The notes under the pieces are model-generated. The model saw only the letters and a list, made by a program, of their open reading frames with translations. It made no database searches and was not told where the DNA came from. Below are positions 1-7,511 of a stretch of 64,000 nucleotides of DNA, piece after piece; position 1 is the first letter of the stretch, and each line of letters opens with the position of its first letter. Made by a program: the position numbers and the translations under genes. Source of the stretch: a virus; the IMG/VR virus record IMGVR_UViG_3300020185_000037, positions 1-64,000 of that record; one strand, 5' to 3'.

Positions 1-307
1 TATAAGCCTTTAAATCTGGACCATTTTTTAATAAACCTTTTACTTTTTCAAAATAATCTTCACCAGCTTTAAATCCCATATCTTCTAATTTAGATAAAGA
101 ATAATTTGCTTCAGTAACTACAGATTCTTTAACACCATAAGCGGCTGCATTATCTACAAAACCTTGTGTGAATCCCTTTTTATAAGCCTTTAAATCTGGA
201 CCATTTTTTAATAAACCTTTTACTTTTTCAAAATAATCTTCACCAGCTTTAAATCCCATATCTTCTAATTTAGATAAAGAATAATTTGCTTCAGTAACTA
301 CAGATTC
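1..307 (-). repeat. 180-bp in-frame tandem repeat
   Basis: Bases 1-127 and 181-307 appear identical when read by eye, giving a period of 180 bp (60 codons). The second copy continues past the window edge, so copy number is unknown. The near-perfect DNA identity implies very recent duplication or active homogenisation; an assembly error at a repeat is the alternative. Confidence 0.9.
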
Positions 308-979
308 ATTTTGTGATTTCATATATATTTCTACCACTGGATCGCCACCGTTTGTGTTACCACTAACTACCACATTGCCTTTTCCATATTCTTTTTCAAG
401 AGTCTTCATATCCTTTTTAATAGTAGACCATGTGATTGTATCACCGTCAGGTGTGCTGTTTGACTGTACCCATTTTGGGAATTTACCCGTACTAGTATTA
501 CCTAATGGTTTTTTTGGATTGCTAAACATATAAGATAATACATCTTCTCTACTTGCTTCTTTATCACCTATCATGTACTGAGCCTTAGCTTCATTAATAA
601 CTGATTCAGAGAAAGCACCTTGCTTAGGGTCTGACTTTATCTTAGTAGTAAACTTGTGTCTTTTCCAGTTAAAATTTTTGTCTCTTGTTAATGCTGGGTA
701 TAAAACTTTTTTATCATTACCGAAATAAAGGTCAATACCTATATCTCTACCTGTTTCATCATTCATTTCAGCCATTAACTCAAAAAAGTCTTTACCACCA
801 AAGACGCCGTAACCTTCATAGTTTTCTTCATGCCATTTGTTTCCTTTATCGTCAAACATGTAAATATCAGCACCTGACATTGCGCTAATTGCTTTATTAT
901 CACCTAAAGTTTTAAATGAAAACATACCTTCGTTTAAAGGCATGCTGTTGTTTATAAAATTGTTAAAAGATTCAAACAT
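1..979 (-). CDS. Tagged internal virion protein with tandem repeat (3' end outside window)
   Basis: The reading frame opens at an ATG at 979 and runs without a stop to the window edge, so the C-terminus is missing. The N-terminus (MFESFNNFINN, then MPLNEG) is a shortened form of the tag shared by many proteins here. Sites SESVINEA and, twice, ESVVTEA look like prohead-protease sites (hydrophobic-x-E before A or G). The last visible part is a 60-residue unit repeated in tandem and in frame, each copy beginning at an ESVVTEA site. This resembles a polyprotein of units separated by processing sites. I do not recognise the unit. Function is inferred to be a capsid internal protein; enzymatic activity is unknown. 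Confidence 0.8.
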   Translation of the reverse strand, partial: MFESFNNFINNSMPLNEGMFSFKTLGDNKAISAMSGADIYMFDDKGNKWHEENYEGYGVFGGKDFFELMAEMNDETGRDIGIDLYFGNDKKVLYPALTRDKNFNWKRHKFTTKIKSDPKQGAFSESVINEAKAQYMIGDKEASREDVLSYMFSNPKKPLGNTSTGKFPKWVQSNSTPDGDTITWSTIKKDMKTLEKEYGKGNVVVSGNTNGGDPVVEIYMKSQNESVVTEANYSLSKLEDMGFKAGEDYFEKVKGLLKNGPDLKAYKKGFTQGFVDNAAAYGVKESVVTEANYSLSKLEDMGFKAGEDYFEKVKGLLKNGPDLKAY

Positions 980-998
980 TTTGCTATAATTGTATTTT

Positions 999-1008
999 AT
1001 TATATATT
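999..1008 (-). promoter_or_regulatory. Late-type promoter element (variant)
   Basis: On the minus strand this reads TAATATATAA, about 20 nt before the ATG at 979. It is a variant of the GATATATA element found before other virion genes. It lies over the end of the upstream gene. Confidence 0.3.
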
Positions 1009-2838
1009 AGAAATAAACTGTTCAAATGTTAAAATAGTTTCAACATTCTCAGCAACTGCCATAGAAGCTTCAAGTCTAGACTTTAATTCGTCATACATTC
1101 CATGAATACCCTTTGGCGTTAATTTTTTAAATAGTTTCACGTCACCGTCTAACATGGCATTCCTAACTTGAGTAGCTGAAATATTATTACCAGTTCTTGG
1201 AATTTCAAAAAGTTTAAAGTCATCTCTAACGCCTAAATCTTCTCTATAAGGTTCTTTATTAACCTGGAATCCATATGTTTTCATTCTATCACTACCCGTT
1301 CCCCATAAAACTGGTTCATACTTAGGTCTCATTGCATTGAACATTGTATCAATACCACCTGTTGGTATAATAAATACATCTTCAATTGGAAGTTCTTTCT
1401 TAAGTTTATTAAGCATTTCCATTTGTGTGTCCTCATCGTAAGGGCGCTTAAATGCATCTTCCTTCTTTTTCTTCTTAGCCTTAACTAATAGTATTACAAC
1501 CGGATATCCGTTTTGTTGATGAATTGCTTTAACAACTTTAGCATGACCTAATGTAAACGGTTGAAATCTACCAACAAACATATTAACAAGTTTATTACCA
1601 TGTTCTGGATAATCTACTTTAAGTGCTTCATTCATTGATGAATTAATTGTATCCATCTTTTTATAAGTATTAAAATCTAACACATCACCTTCTTCTATTT
1701 TTGCAGATACGTGGTCGTCAATAGATTTAACAATCTCATTCATTTGATTAACCATATCTTCAGATAAAATATCTGTAGTTTTTGTTCTTTCTCTTCTAAA
1801 TGAGCTTAATGTAATTTTAAAAAGTTCACTTAAAATTTTATTATCGATAAGTTTAAGAGTTTGTTGATTTTCAATAAATTCAGTATTTAACTTAAACGCA
1901 TCTTTTTTTGCAAAATCAGCAGTTTCAAAGTTAACCCCAATAAATTTAGTAGCGTGTTCTTTAATATAAGAATTAAATACTTCAGACATAAGCTCTAAAA
2001 ATCTAAGGTCTTTTTTCTCTTTAATTAAACTGTGCTTTTTAAAATCATAATTTGATAAATACTCAATTAAATCAACAATTGTAATCTGGTAAATATCAGA
2101 TGACTTTCTTTCTGTATTTGATTCATTAACTCTTCTAAAATCTTCAATTTTAAATGGCGTCATTTTTTTACCATCTACAAAAGAAATTATAAGACCGTCA
2201 ATATCGGTATCTAAACCTTCTTGAAGTGTTGAGTTTCTAACGTTTTTATCAAATATGTTAAATAAATCTTTTGTAAATGAACGAGACTCATATGTTGTTG
2301 TAAATTCGCGGTCTGTCATTTCAAGAAGTTTAATTAAAGATTCTTTTTGATCAAATCTTAATTGACCTTCAAATACAATTGGGGGTCTTTGAACCTCTAG
2401 TTTATCAGCCCACTTATTAAGTACTTTAGTATCTCTAATAACTTTCTTAACATTTTCTGTTAGTGGATTTAGCACTTGAATATGTGTAAGCACTAAATTG
2501 TTTTTTGGAAGTAGCGAATATTCAAAGTTGGGTGTTTCACCATCAATTAAATAATCAAAACCAAACTTCCAATCTTTTGGCATCTCTTCTTTAATTTCAT
2601 TAGACAAACCTTTAAAATGCAAAATTGCAGGTTCGTAAAAACCTACAATCGTTCTATCAATAATATCAATAGGTTGAGTTTGTCCTGATTTATAATAATT
2701 ATTGTTTAAATCACCAGACTTTACATGAAATGCTGAAGCCGCTAGTTTTTCTACAACATGAACCTTTTGGTTTAATAGTTGCATAAACTGTTCTCTTGGT
2801 GTTTCTTTAAAATAATCTCTTAACTTTTGAAGTGCCAT
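1000..2838 (-). CDS. Ligase-like domain fused to NMNAT/cytidylyltransferase-like domain
   Basis: The protein has 612 residues and two nucleotidyltransferase modules. Residues about 25-235 resemble the RNA/DNA ligase fold: EKLAAS at 30-35 sits where motif I (E-K-x-D-G) belongs, DGLIIS at 214-219 fits motif IV and PFK ending at K230 fits motif V. The D-G of motif I is replaced by A-A, so covalent adenylation may be impaired, though the lysine is kept. Residues about 418-585 are a HIGH-superfamily nucleotidyltransferase with GRFQPFTLGH (T-x-G-H active site) and a late ISATQVR motif, as in NadM-type NMN adenylyltransferases and cytidylyltransferases. The C-terminal substrate cannot be read from sequence. 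It follows the tagged ligase-like gene closely and was probably co-transcribed. It lacks a clear capsid tag. Confidence 0.75.
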   Translation of the reverse strand: MALQKLRDYFKETPREQFMQLLNQKVHVVEKLAASAFHVKSGDLNNNYYKSGQTQPIDIIDRTIVGFYEPAILHFKGLSNEIKEEMPKDWKFGFDYLIDGETPNFEYSLLPKNNLVLTHIQVLNPLTENVKKVIRDTKVLNKWADKLEVQRPPIVFEGQLRFDQKESLIKLLEMTDREFTTTYESRSFTKDLFNIFDKNVRNSTLQEGLDTDIDGLIISFVDGKKMTPFKIEDFRRVNESNTERKSSDIYQITIVDLIEYLSNYDFKKHSLIKEKKDLRFLELMSEVFNSYIKEHATKFIGVNFETADFAKKDAFKLNTEFIENQQTLKLIDNKILSELFKITLSSFRRERTKTTDILSEDMVNQMNEIVKSIDDHVSAKIEEGDVLDFNTYKKMDTINSSMNEALKVDYPEHGNKLVNMFVGRFQPFTLGHAKVVKAIHQQNGYPVVILLVKAKKKKKEDAFKRPYDEDTQMEMLNKLKKELPIEDVFIIPTGGIDTMFNAMRPKYEPVLWGTGSDRMKTYGFQVNKEPYREDLGVRDDFKLFEIPRTGNNISATQVRNAMLDGDVKLFKKLTPKGIHGMYDELKSRLEASMAVAENVETILTFEQFISNI

Positions 2839-2843
2839 ATTAT

Positions 2844-3107
2844 TTATTTTGAAAATTCTTTTAAGAACTTTTTAATTTTTGATTTAGGGGCTGTTCCTTT
2901 AATAATGTCTCTTAACTCATACCTAGTAATTTCTTTAGTATGTGTAATTGCTCTTTTAAGGGCATCTAAATCTAAATTATGTTCTTCTTGAAACTCTGTA
3001 GCTGGAACACCGCCTACTTGATCATCTGCTAAGCGGTTCAAAGCATAGCCATCTTTAGATATGCTTGATTCATTTAAGAATTGTTCGTAAAGTTTAATGT
3101 GTTTCAT
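2844..3107 (-). CDS. Small tagged internal virion protein
   Basis: This 87-residue protein starts MKHIKLYEQFLNES, one of the cleanest copies of the N-terminal tag. Cleavage after FLNE would leave about 74 residues of mature protein, charged and lysine-rich at the C-terminus. There is no recognisable domain. It lies two bases from the next tagged gene upstream and five from the one downstream, so it is translated from the same message. The role is inferred only from the tag. Confidence 0.8.
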   Translation of the reverse strand: MKHIKLYEQFLNESSISKDGYALNRLADDQVGGVPATEFQEEHNLDLDALKRAITHTKEITRYELRDIIKGTAPKSKIKKFLKEFSK

Positions 3108-3109
3108 AA

Positions 3110-4396
3110 TTATCTACCATATTTAATGATACCCATTAGCTGATTAATTGCAGCAAAAGTACCCGTTAGTTTATATATTTTACCATTATACTTGAACACT
3201 AAACCTTCAGTCGGTATGATTGACTCAACACCACCGATTCTATTTAAACGCTCTAGCTCAGCTTCTACCTTTTCAATCTGTACAACATTATCACCTTTTC
3301 TGATTTTATCAGCTTCAGTTCTAATCTGCTTATGTAGTCTTTGCATTTCAGCATCTGGAGAAGCAGCAACAAAGTTAGAAGCATTCTTTAATATAACAGA
3401 ACCTAATTCTAAGAATAGGTCTTCAAACGGTCTAATGTTTTCTTTATACTTAGCACCTGAAATTTTATCGTAGTCTTTAATAGCCTGCATTTGCTTTGCA
3501 TCTATTGACTTTTTTAATTTAGTAAATGGTAGCGCTGATTTGTTGTCATATGCCCATCTTTGTAGCAGACCTTCTATAACATCTTGTGTTAATCCCGAGA
3601 ATGTTTTTTCAATCTCTTCTCTCCACCACATTTCGTGGTATCTTGAAACTTCATCATGACCAGCTAGCTTGTACTTCTTTTGAAGTGCATCAACCTTCTT
3701 CATAAAATAAGGCTTCTTAGCTTCAAAGTCTACATCTTTCTGTAGCTTAAGTACTTGCGGTGGTATAATATTAAATACTTTACCCATTCTTGCATTAACA
3801 GCGTCTAGTAACTTTGCAATGTCTTTAGCCGACCTTGCACCCATATCACCTGTAATGTTACCTTCACCATCAGTTTCTTTAATACCGTGGAATTGAATAA
3901 CGTCTCTATCGTAATTAATAACGTTAGGGTTTTGTGAATAGATAAGCTCCATATTCATAAAGTTTTTACCGTCGTTAAAGTACTTCATTTGATCATCAGC
4001 ACTTAACTTTGATAATGAAGATGTTAAGTCTCTAGCTGCAAATGTAAATGTATCTCTAACTAGTTCAGAACCATGGTCCTTGAACATCTTAGTAATACCA
4101 GCTAAACTTAAAGGTGCCATTAACTGTCCTTTATTTCTAGCAAAAAGAACTTCGCCATTCTTAACTGTAGCAAATACATTTTGACCGTCAGTCTTTTCCG
4201 TTGGCTCTTCATCAAAAGTCATTTCACCTTGAAGCCCTGCTTCGATAAACTTTCTAAAGTCATCAAATGTAAGTTCCTTATCATCAAATGGGTGCATCAT
4301 ATGACCTGCTGCGCCACCTTCCATAATAAGTTCACCTTCAAATAGGTTTTGTGTCTTTTCAAATAAGAACTCTTTATATGTATGGAGTAGTTTCAT
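3110..4396 (-). CDS. Tagged polynucleotide-ligase-fold protein
   Basis: The protein has 428 residues and begins MKLLHTYKEFLFEK, followed by two more candidate cleavage sites, NLFEG and LIMEG, within the first 27 residues. Ligase-superfamily motifs are visible: E67-K-T-D-G71 matches motif I with the nucleotide-accepting lysine at 68, MELIY near 150 could be motif III, EGLVFK at 397-402 matches motif IV and K409 in IYKLTG matches motif V. It resembles a phage family known as DUF6267, from memory and not checked. The catalytic set looks complete, unlike the domain in the downstream gene. Substrate (RNA, DNA or other) is unknown. The tag suggests the mature enzyme is carried inside the capsid. 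Confidence 0.75.
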   Translation of the reverse strand: MKLLHTYKEFLFEKTQNLFEGELIMEGGAAGHMMHPFDDKELTFDDFRKFIEAGLQGEMTFDEEPTEKTDGQNVFATVKNGEVLFARNKGQLMAPLSLAGITKMFKDHGSELVRDTFTFAARDLTSSLSKLSADDQMKYFNDGKNFMNMELIYSQNPNVINYDRDVIQFHGIKETDGEGNITGDMGARSAKDIAKLLDAVNARMGKVFNIIPPQVLKLQKDVDFEAKKPYFMKKVDALQKKYKLAGHDEVSRYHEMWWREEIEKTFSGLTQDVIEGLLQRWAYDNKSALPFTKLKKSIDAKQMQAIKDYDKISGAKYKENIRPFEDLFLELGSVILKNASNFVAASPDAEMQRLHKQIRTEADKIRKGDNVVQIEKVEAELERLNRIGGVESIIPTEGLVFKYNGKIYKLTGTFAAINQLMGIIKYGR

Positions 4397-4397
4397 G

Positions 4398-5252
4398 TTA
4401 TTTTACTTTAACTTTTGCTAAATACCCTTCGATTTCAGTATATTGAGATCTGAATTTAGTTTCACCAACAACTGTTCCCATTGTAAAAGAAACCATAGTT
4501 CCTTCTGGTTTTTTCATTGCAGCTTTATAAGCGTCTCTTGCAGACTGCTCATCATCATAAACACCAATAATACTTTTACTAGTTGAAGACCCCATTCTAA
4601 TAGCTCCTTCTAATCTAATAGTTTGACCATTAAAGTCTGCTTTGTTCGTAGCCATCACTAAATATTTAGTTTCATCTTTAGCCGGAGCGTCTGATGAGAA
4701 TTGACCGAATTCAGCAGGGCTAGTAAAATAGTAAGAGTTCATTATATTAGATTCATTAACTTCAGAATCGTCAGTTGAATTAAATGATTCTAGCAATCTA
4801 CGAAATTTAGAAGAACCGTCCATAAAAGAAACTACATATGCCCAAGCTTGTTCATGGTCAAAATCACCATCTGCAACACCTAAAGAGTTCCATATTTTAG
4901 CAAGTGCATTTCCTACTCCAATTTTATCAGCATCGTTCACTCTTCTGTCCATTTGCTTGAATTCACCGCCGCCATGTTGTAGGGAATACGATTCATTAAC
5001 TTCTAGACCTTCAACAAAAAGTGTTTGACCACCTTTATCTTCAACGTGAAGTTTAGCCTTTGGATATTCTTTTTGAAGAACATTAAATGATGCAGGTACA
5101 GCTTCAGGTGTATTAACAGTTTCTTGGTGAACTACATCACCATCTTCGATAACAACAATAGTTGCTGGATAATCACCAGCTTTAACTGCCTTGTGGATTT
5201 TACCACGAGATGCTTCACCAATGAAGCTTTCAAATAATCTTACTTTTTTCAT
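4398..5252 (-). CDS. Tagged internal virion protein
   Basis: The 284-residue product starts MKKVRLFESFIGEASRG, with a predicted cut after FIGE. Two later segments, LEVNES near 90 and SEVNES near 165, resemble further processing sites and would divide the protein into about three pieces. No enzymatic motif was recognised. It sits 1 base from the tagged ligase-like gene downstream and 12 bases from a small tagged gene upstream. Confidence 0.78.
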   Translation of the reverse strand: MKKVRLFESFIGEASRGKIHKAVKAGDYPATIVVIEDGDVVHQETVNTPEAVPASFNVLQKEYPKAKLHVEDKGGQTLFVEGLEVNESYSLQHGGGEFKQMDRRVNDADKIGVGNALAKIWNSLGVADGDFDHEQAWAYVVSFMDGSSKFRRLLESFNSTDDSEVNESNIMNSYYFTSPAEFGQFSSDAPAKDETKYLVMATNKADFNGQTIRLEGAIRMGSSTSKSIIGVYDDEQSARDAYKAAMKKPEGTMVSFTMGTVVGETKFRSQYTEIEGYLAKVKVK

Positions 5253-5264
5253 TTCGTTAATTTA

Positions 5265-5567
5265 TTATTTTGACCAAGGGTGGTTTCTTTTAACCATATC
5301 AAATGCGTTAATCAAACCTAATACATCTTTGTCTTTTTCTGAATGGTAGATTTTACCAGCATCTTTAAAGTACTTCCAAAGTGCTTCCTTAGAGCCTTTC
5401 TTATGACCGTACTCAACATCTTCTTTCTTATCGTATGTAACTACATTATCTTTGTCAAGCTTCTTAAAAGCGTCTACAAACTCCCTGTACTCGTATCCTA
5501 CAAGTTCATTATATGTGTTAAATACACCTTCAGATAAGAAGGCTTCAAATAGCTTTATATGTTTCAT
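5265..5567 (-). CDS. Small tagged internal virion protein
   Basis: The product is 100 residues. I place the start at the ATG giving MKHIKLFEAFLSEG rather than five codons upstream, because the tag then begins the protein as in its relatives and because the promoter -7 box lies only six bases before this ATG. Predicted cleavage is after FLSE. The rest is charged, with no known domain. The message may be leaderless. Having an early-type promoter is unusual for a supposed virion protein. Confidence 0.78.
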   Translation of the reverse strand: MKHIKLFEAFLSEGVFNTYNELVGYEYREFVDAFKKLDKDNVVTYDKKEDVEYGHKKGSKEALWKYFKDAGKIYHSEKDKDVLGLINAFDMVKRNHPWSK

Positions 5568-5573
5568 ACTGTA

Positions 5574-5602
5574 AATATACAAAAAAAGAATGACATAAAA
5601 AA
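5574..5602 (-). promoter_or_regulatory. Early-type promoter
   Basis: The minus strand reads T-run, ATGTC, 12 bases, then TATATTTAC. Spacing between TGTC and TATATT is exactly 12, as in five other copies in the window. The box ends six bases before the ATG at 5567. It overlaps the hairpin that ends the upstream gene. Confidence 0.6.
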
Positions 5603-5612
5603 ATATATGTCA
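5582..5612 (-). terminator. Rho-independent terminator
   Basis: TGACATA and TATGTCA form a perfect 7-bp stem around a T-rich loop, followed by TTCTTTTTTT on the minus strand. It lies 18 bases after the stop at 5631. Confidence 0.6.
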
Positions 5613-5630
5613 AACTTTTTTAAAACTTTT

Positions 5631-7460
5631 TTATAGTACCTCGATTAAAAATTGAGAACCGTTTTTACCACCGATATTGTACTTAAGGAATTCACCAGAC
5701 CTAACACCCATAATCATGCCGTCACCCTTTTTGATAGTATTCATTTCATCTTTAAAATCAAAGCTCATGTAATCAATTTTATGATAACCTGATGAACTTT
5801 TTTGAAGCCTACCCTCAACCTTAGATGTACCATCAAATTCAGTTGTTGTTAGCATAACCCTTTTACCTTCAGCTTTTTTGATAAATTCTGCAAATTCTTT
5901 AAGTTTTATATCATCGTATCTAGCCTCATCGACTACATCATCAGCATCTTCTTTATCTTCTGATTCATTGATTCCTAAAAAATCTTTAGCCATTGCTAAA
6001 AGATCAGCATATGTATATTTACCTGTTAGTGCTTTATTTGAAATAGTTCCTTCTTTGTCACCAATAGCATACATTGATTTATCATCAAAACCAATACCTT
6101 CAGTCCAAGGTTTGTTTGGATCAAATCCTAATTCACTTGCTAATGTTTTAGCAAGGCTAGTAGCACCTCTAAATTGATCATTATAACGTAATTTGTCGTC
6201 GCCGAATGTACTAGCATCTATAGTTTTGTTACTTTCACCTACTAAATCATCAGCAAGTTCTTCATCTTCCTTATCAACAGATTTTACTGGATAAGTTTTA
6301 CCATCAAATTCAAATTCATCTTTATCGTCAGCAATAGCTTTTAGTCTTGCCGAATTAAACGCTGAACCTTCATTGATTCTTTGCTCTAGATTATTAGCTT
6401 CTACAGCTTCACCCATAAATTTAATAAGTGCATCTCTTAGATTTGATGCAGATGAATTCTTTTTAAATCTAGACTCCATGTAAAGTGCAACAGCTTCAAT
6501 AATAGCGTAACCATTGTATTTAACACCTCTTGCGATTTCAGCACCTAATTCATATACTTTTTCCATCATCAGCTTCTTGCTAATCTGGATTGGCATACCA
6601 CCCATTTCTTTAACAAAGATAGTTGGTGCTTGAAAGTTTGCAAAGTTAATTGCTTTTGCAGCTTGATTAGCTTCTCTGTGGAAGTTAGCGTCAATCATCG
6701 CGGCTTTAAGGGCCTCTTTTAATAACCAACCGATTGTTTGGTCAGCTACTGCATTACCACTTGCAAATGCAGGGTGAGCTGTCATAAATTTATTAATAGC
6801 TGCTAAACCTCTAACCGCGTCTTTTTGAGAACGTGCATCTAGTGCTTCAGTGATTAGCGATTTAGTAAGTGATTCCATTACACCGATCGCGATATCGCCA
6901 ACTTCTCTGTCACCTTTGTCAACATACTTTTTGTTTACAATAGCGATAGGGTATTTTTCCAACCTATAGATTGGCATCATGCCTGTTGAAAAATCGTACT
7001 TGATACCTGCATCTTTAAGTGCAATACCAACGTTCATAAAGTTTGATGCATTTTTTACAGCATCTGCAACTTTATCTAGCATCTCGTCGTGCTTGCCTTC
7101 AGTAACTATTGATTCAAATGTTGACTCTTTAACAAACTCTTCAGCGTTTTCTTCGTCTTCTTTATCTACATTTTTAACCGGCATTTCTTCGTCGCCAACC
7201 TTAAACTCTTCTTCACCTTTAGCAATAGCTTCCGCTCTTGCTGCACCGAAAGCATTACCTTCTTTGGTAAGTTCAGCCATGAATGCGTCTCTATCTTCTT
7301 CGTTTAAGTCTGCAACTGATGCCGCATTGTACTTTTGTAAAAGAGCGTTAAACTCAGAAACTGTAGCGTCTCTTTTAGATGCAACTTCTTTTAATCTAGC
7401 CTCTTCTCTGATTTCATTTTGTAATTGAGAAAAACTTTTAAATGATTCAATCTTTTTCAT
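5631..7460 (-). CDS. Tagged internal virion polyprotein with duplicated domain
   Basis: The 609-residue product starts MKKIESFKSFSQLQNE. Candidate processing sites run along it: ESIVTEG, KSLITEA, QRINEG, INES and DVVDEA. A module of about 50 residues occurs twice, near 65-115 and 360-415, with pattern EGxAFxxARxxAIA, then PVKxVDKEDEE, then a V-x-E-S end. The duplicates are divergent at DNA level, so the duplication is old. I recognise no enzyme motif. The clustering of sites at module borders suggests several mature peptides. It lies between uvsW and the other tagged genes and has its own hairpin terminator. Confidence 0.8.
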   Translation of the reverse strand: MKKIESFKSFSQLQNEIREEARLKEVASKRDATVSEFNALLQKYNAASVADLNEEDRDAFMAELTKEGNAFGAARAEAIAKGEEEFKVGDEEMPVKNVDKEDEENAEEFVKESTFESIVTEGKHDEMLDKVADAVKNASNFMNVGIALKDAGIKYDFSTGMMPIYRLEKYPIAIVNKKYVDKGDREVGDIAIGVMESLTKSLITEALDARSQKDAVRGLAAINKFMTAHPAFASGNAVADQTIGWLLKEALKAAMIDANFHREANQAAKAINFANFQAPTIFVKEMGGMPIQISKKLMMEKVYELGAEIARGVKYNGYAIIEAVALYMESRFKKNSSASNLRDALIKFMGEAVEANNLEQRINEGSAFNSARLKAIADDKDEFEFDGKTYPVKSVDKEDEELADDLVGESNKTIDASTFGDDKLRYNDQFRGATSLAKTLASELGFDPNKPWTEGIGFDDKSMYAIGDKEGTISNKALTGKYTYADLLAMAKDFLGINESEDKEDADDVVDEARYDDIKLKEFAEFIKKAEGKRVMLTTTEFDGTSKVEGRLQKSSSGYHKIDYMSFDFKDEMNTIKKGDGMIMGVRSGEFLKYNIGGKNGSQFLIEVL

Positions 7461-7501
7461 TATATTATAATGTTTTATTTTGATAGTATTATATCTTATT
7501 G

Positions 7502-7511
7502 TTATATATCT
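7502..7511 (-). promoter_or_regulatory. Late-type promoter element
   Basis: The minus strand reads AGATATATAA about 42 nt before the ATG at 7460. It overlaps the last codons of uvsW. Confidence 0.4.

Noticed and set aside
685-888. Plus-strand ORF near the window start
   Set aside because: Overlaps the tagged partial gene completely and shows no coding pattern.
6979-7428. Plus-strand ORF of 149 residues
   Set aside because: Antisense shadow of the tagged polyprotein, with serine/alanine-rich composition and no leader or motif.
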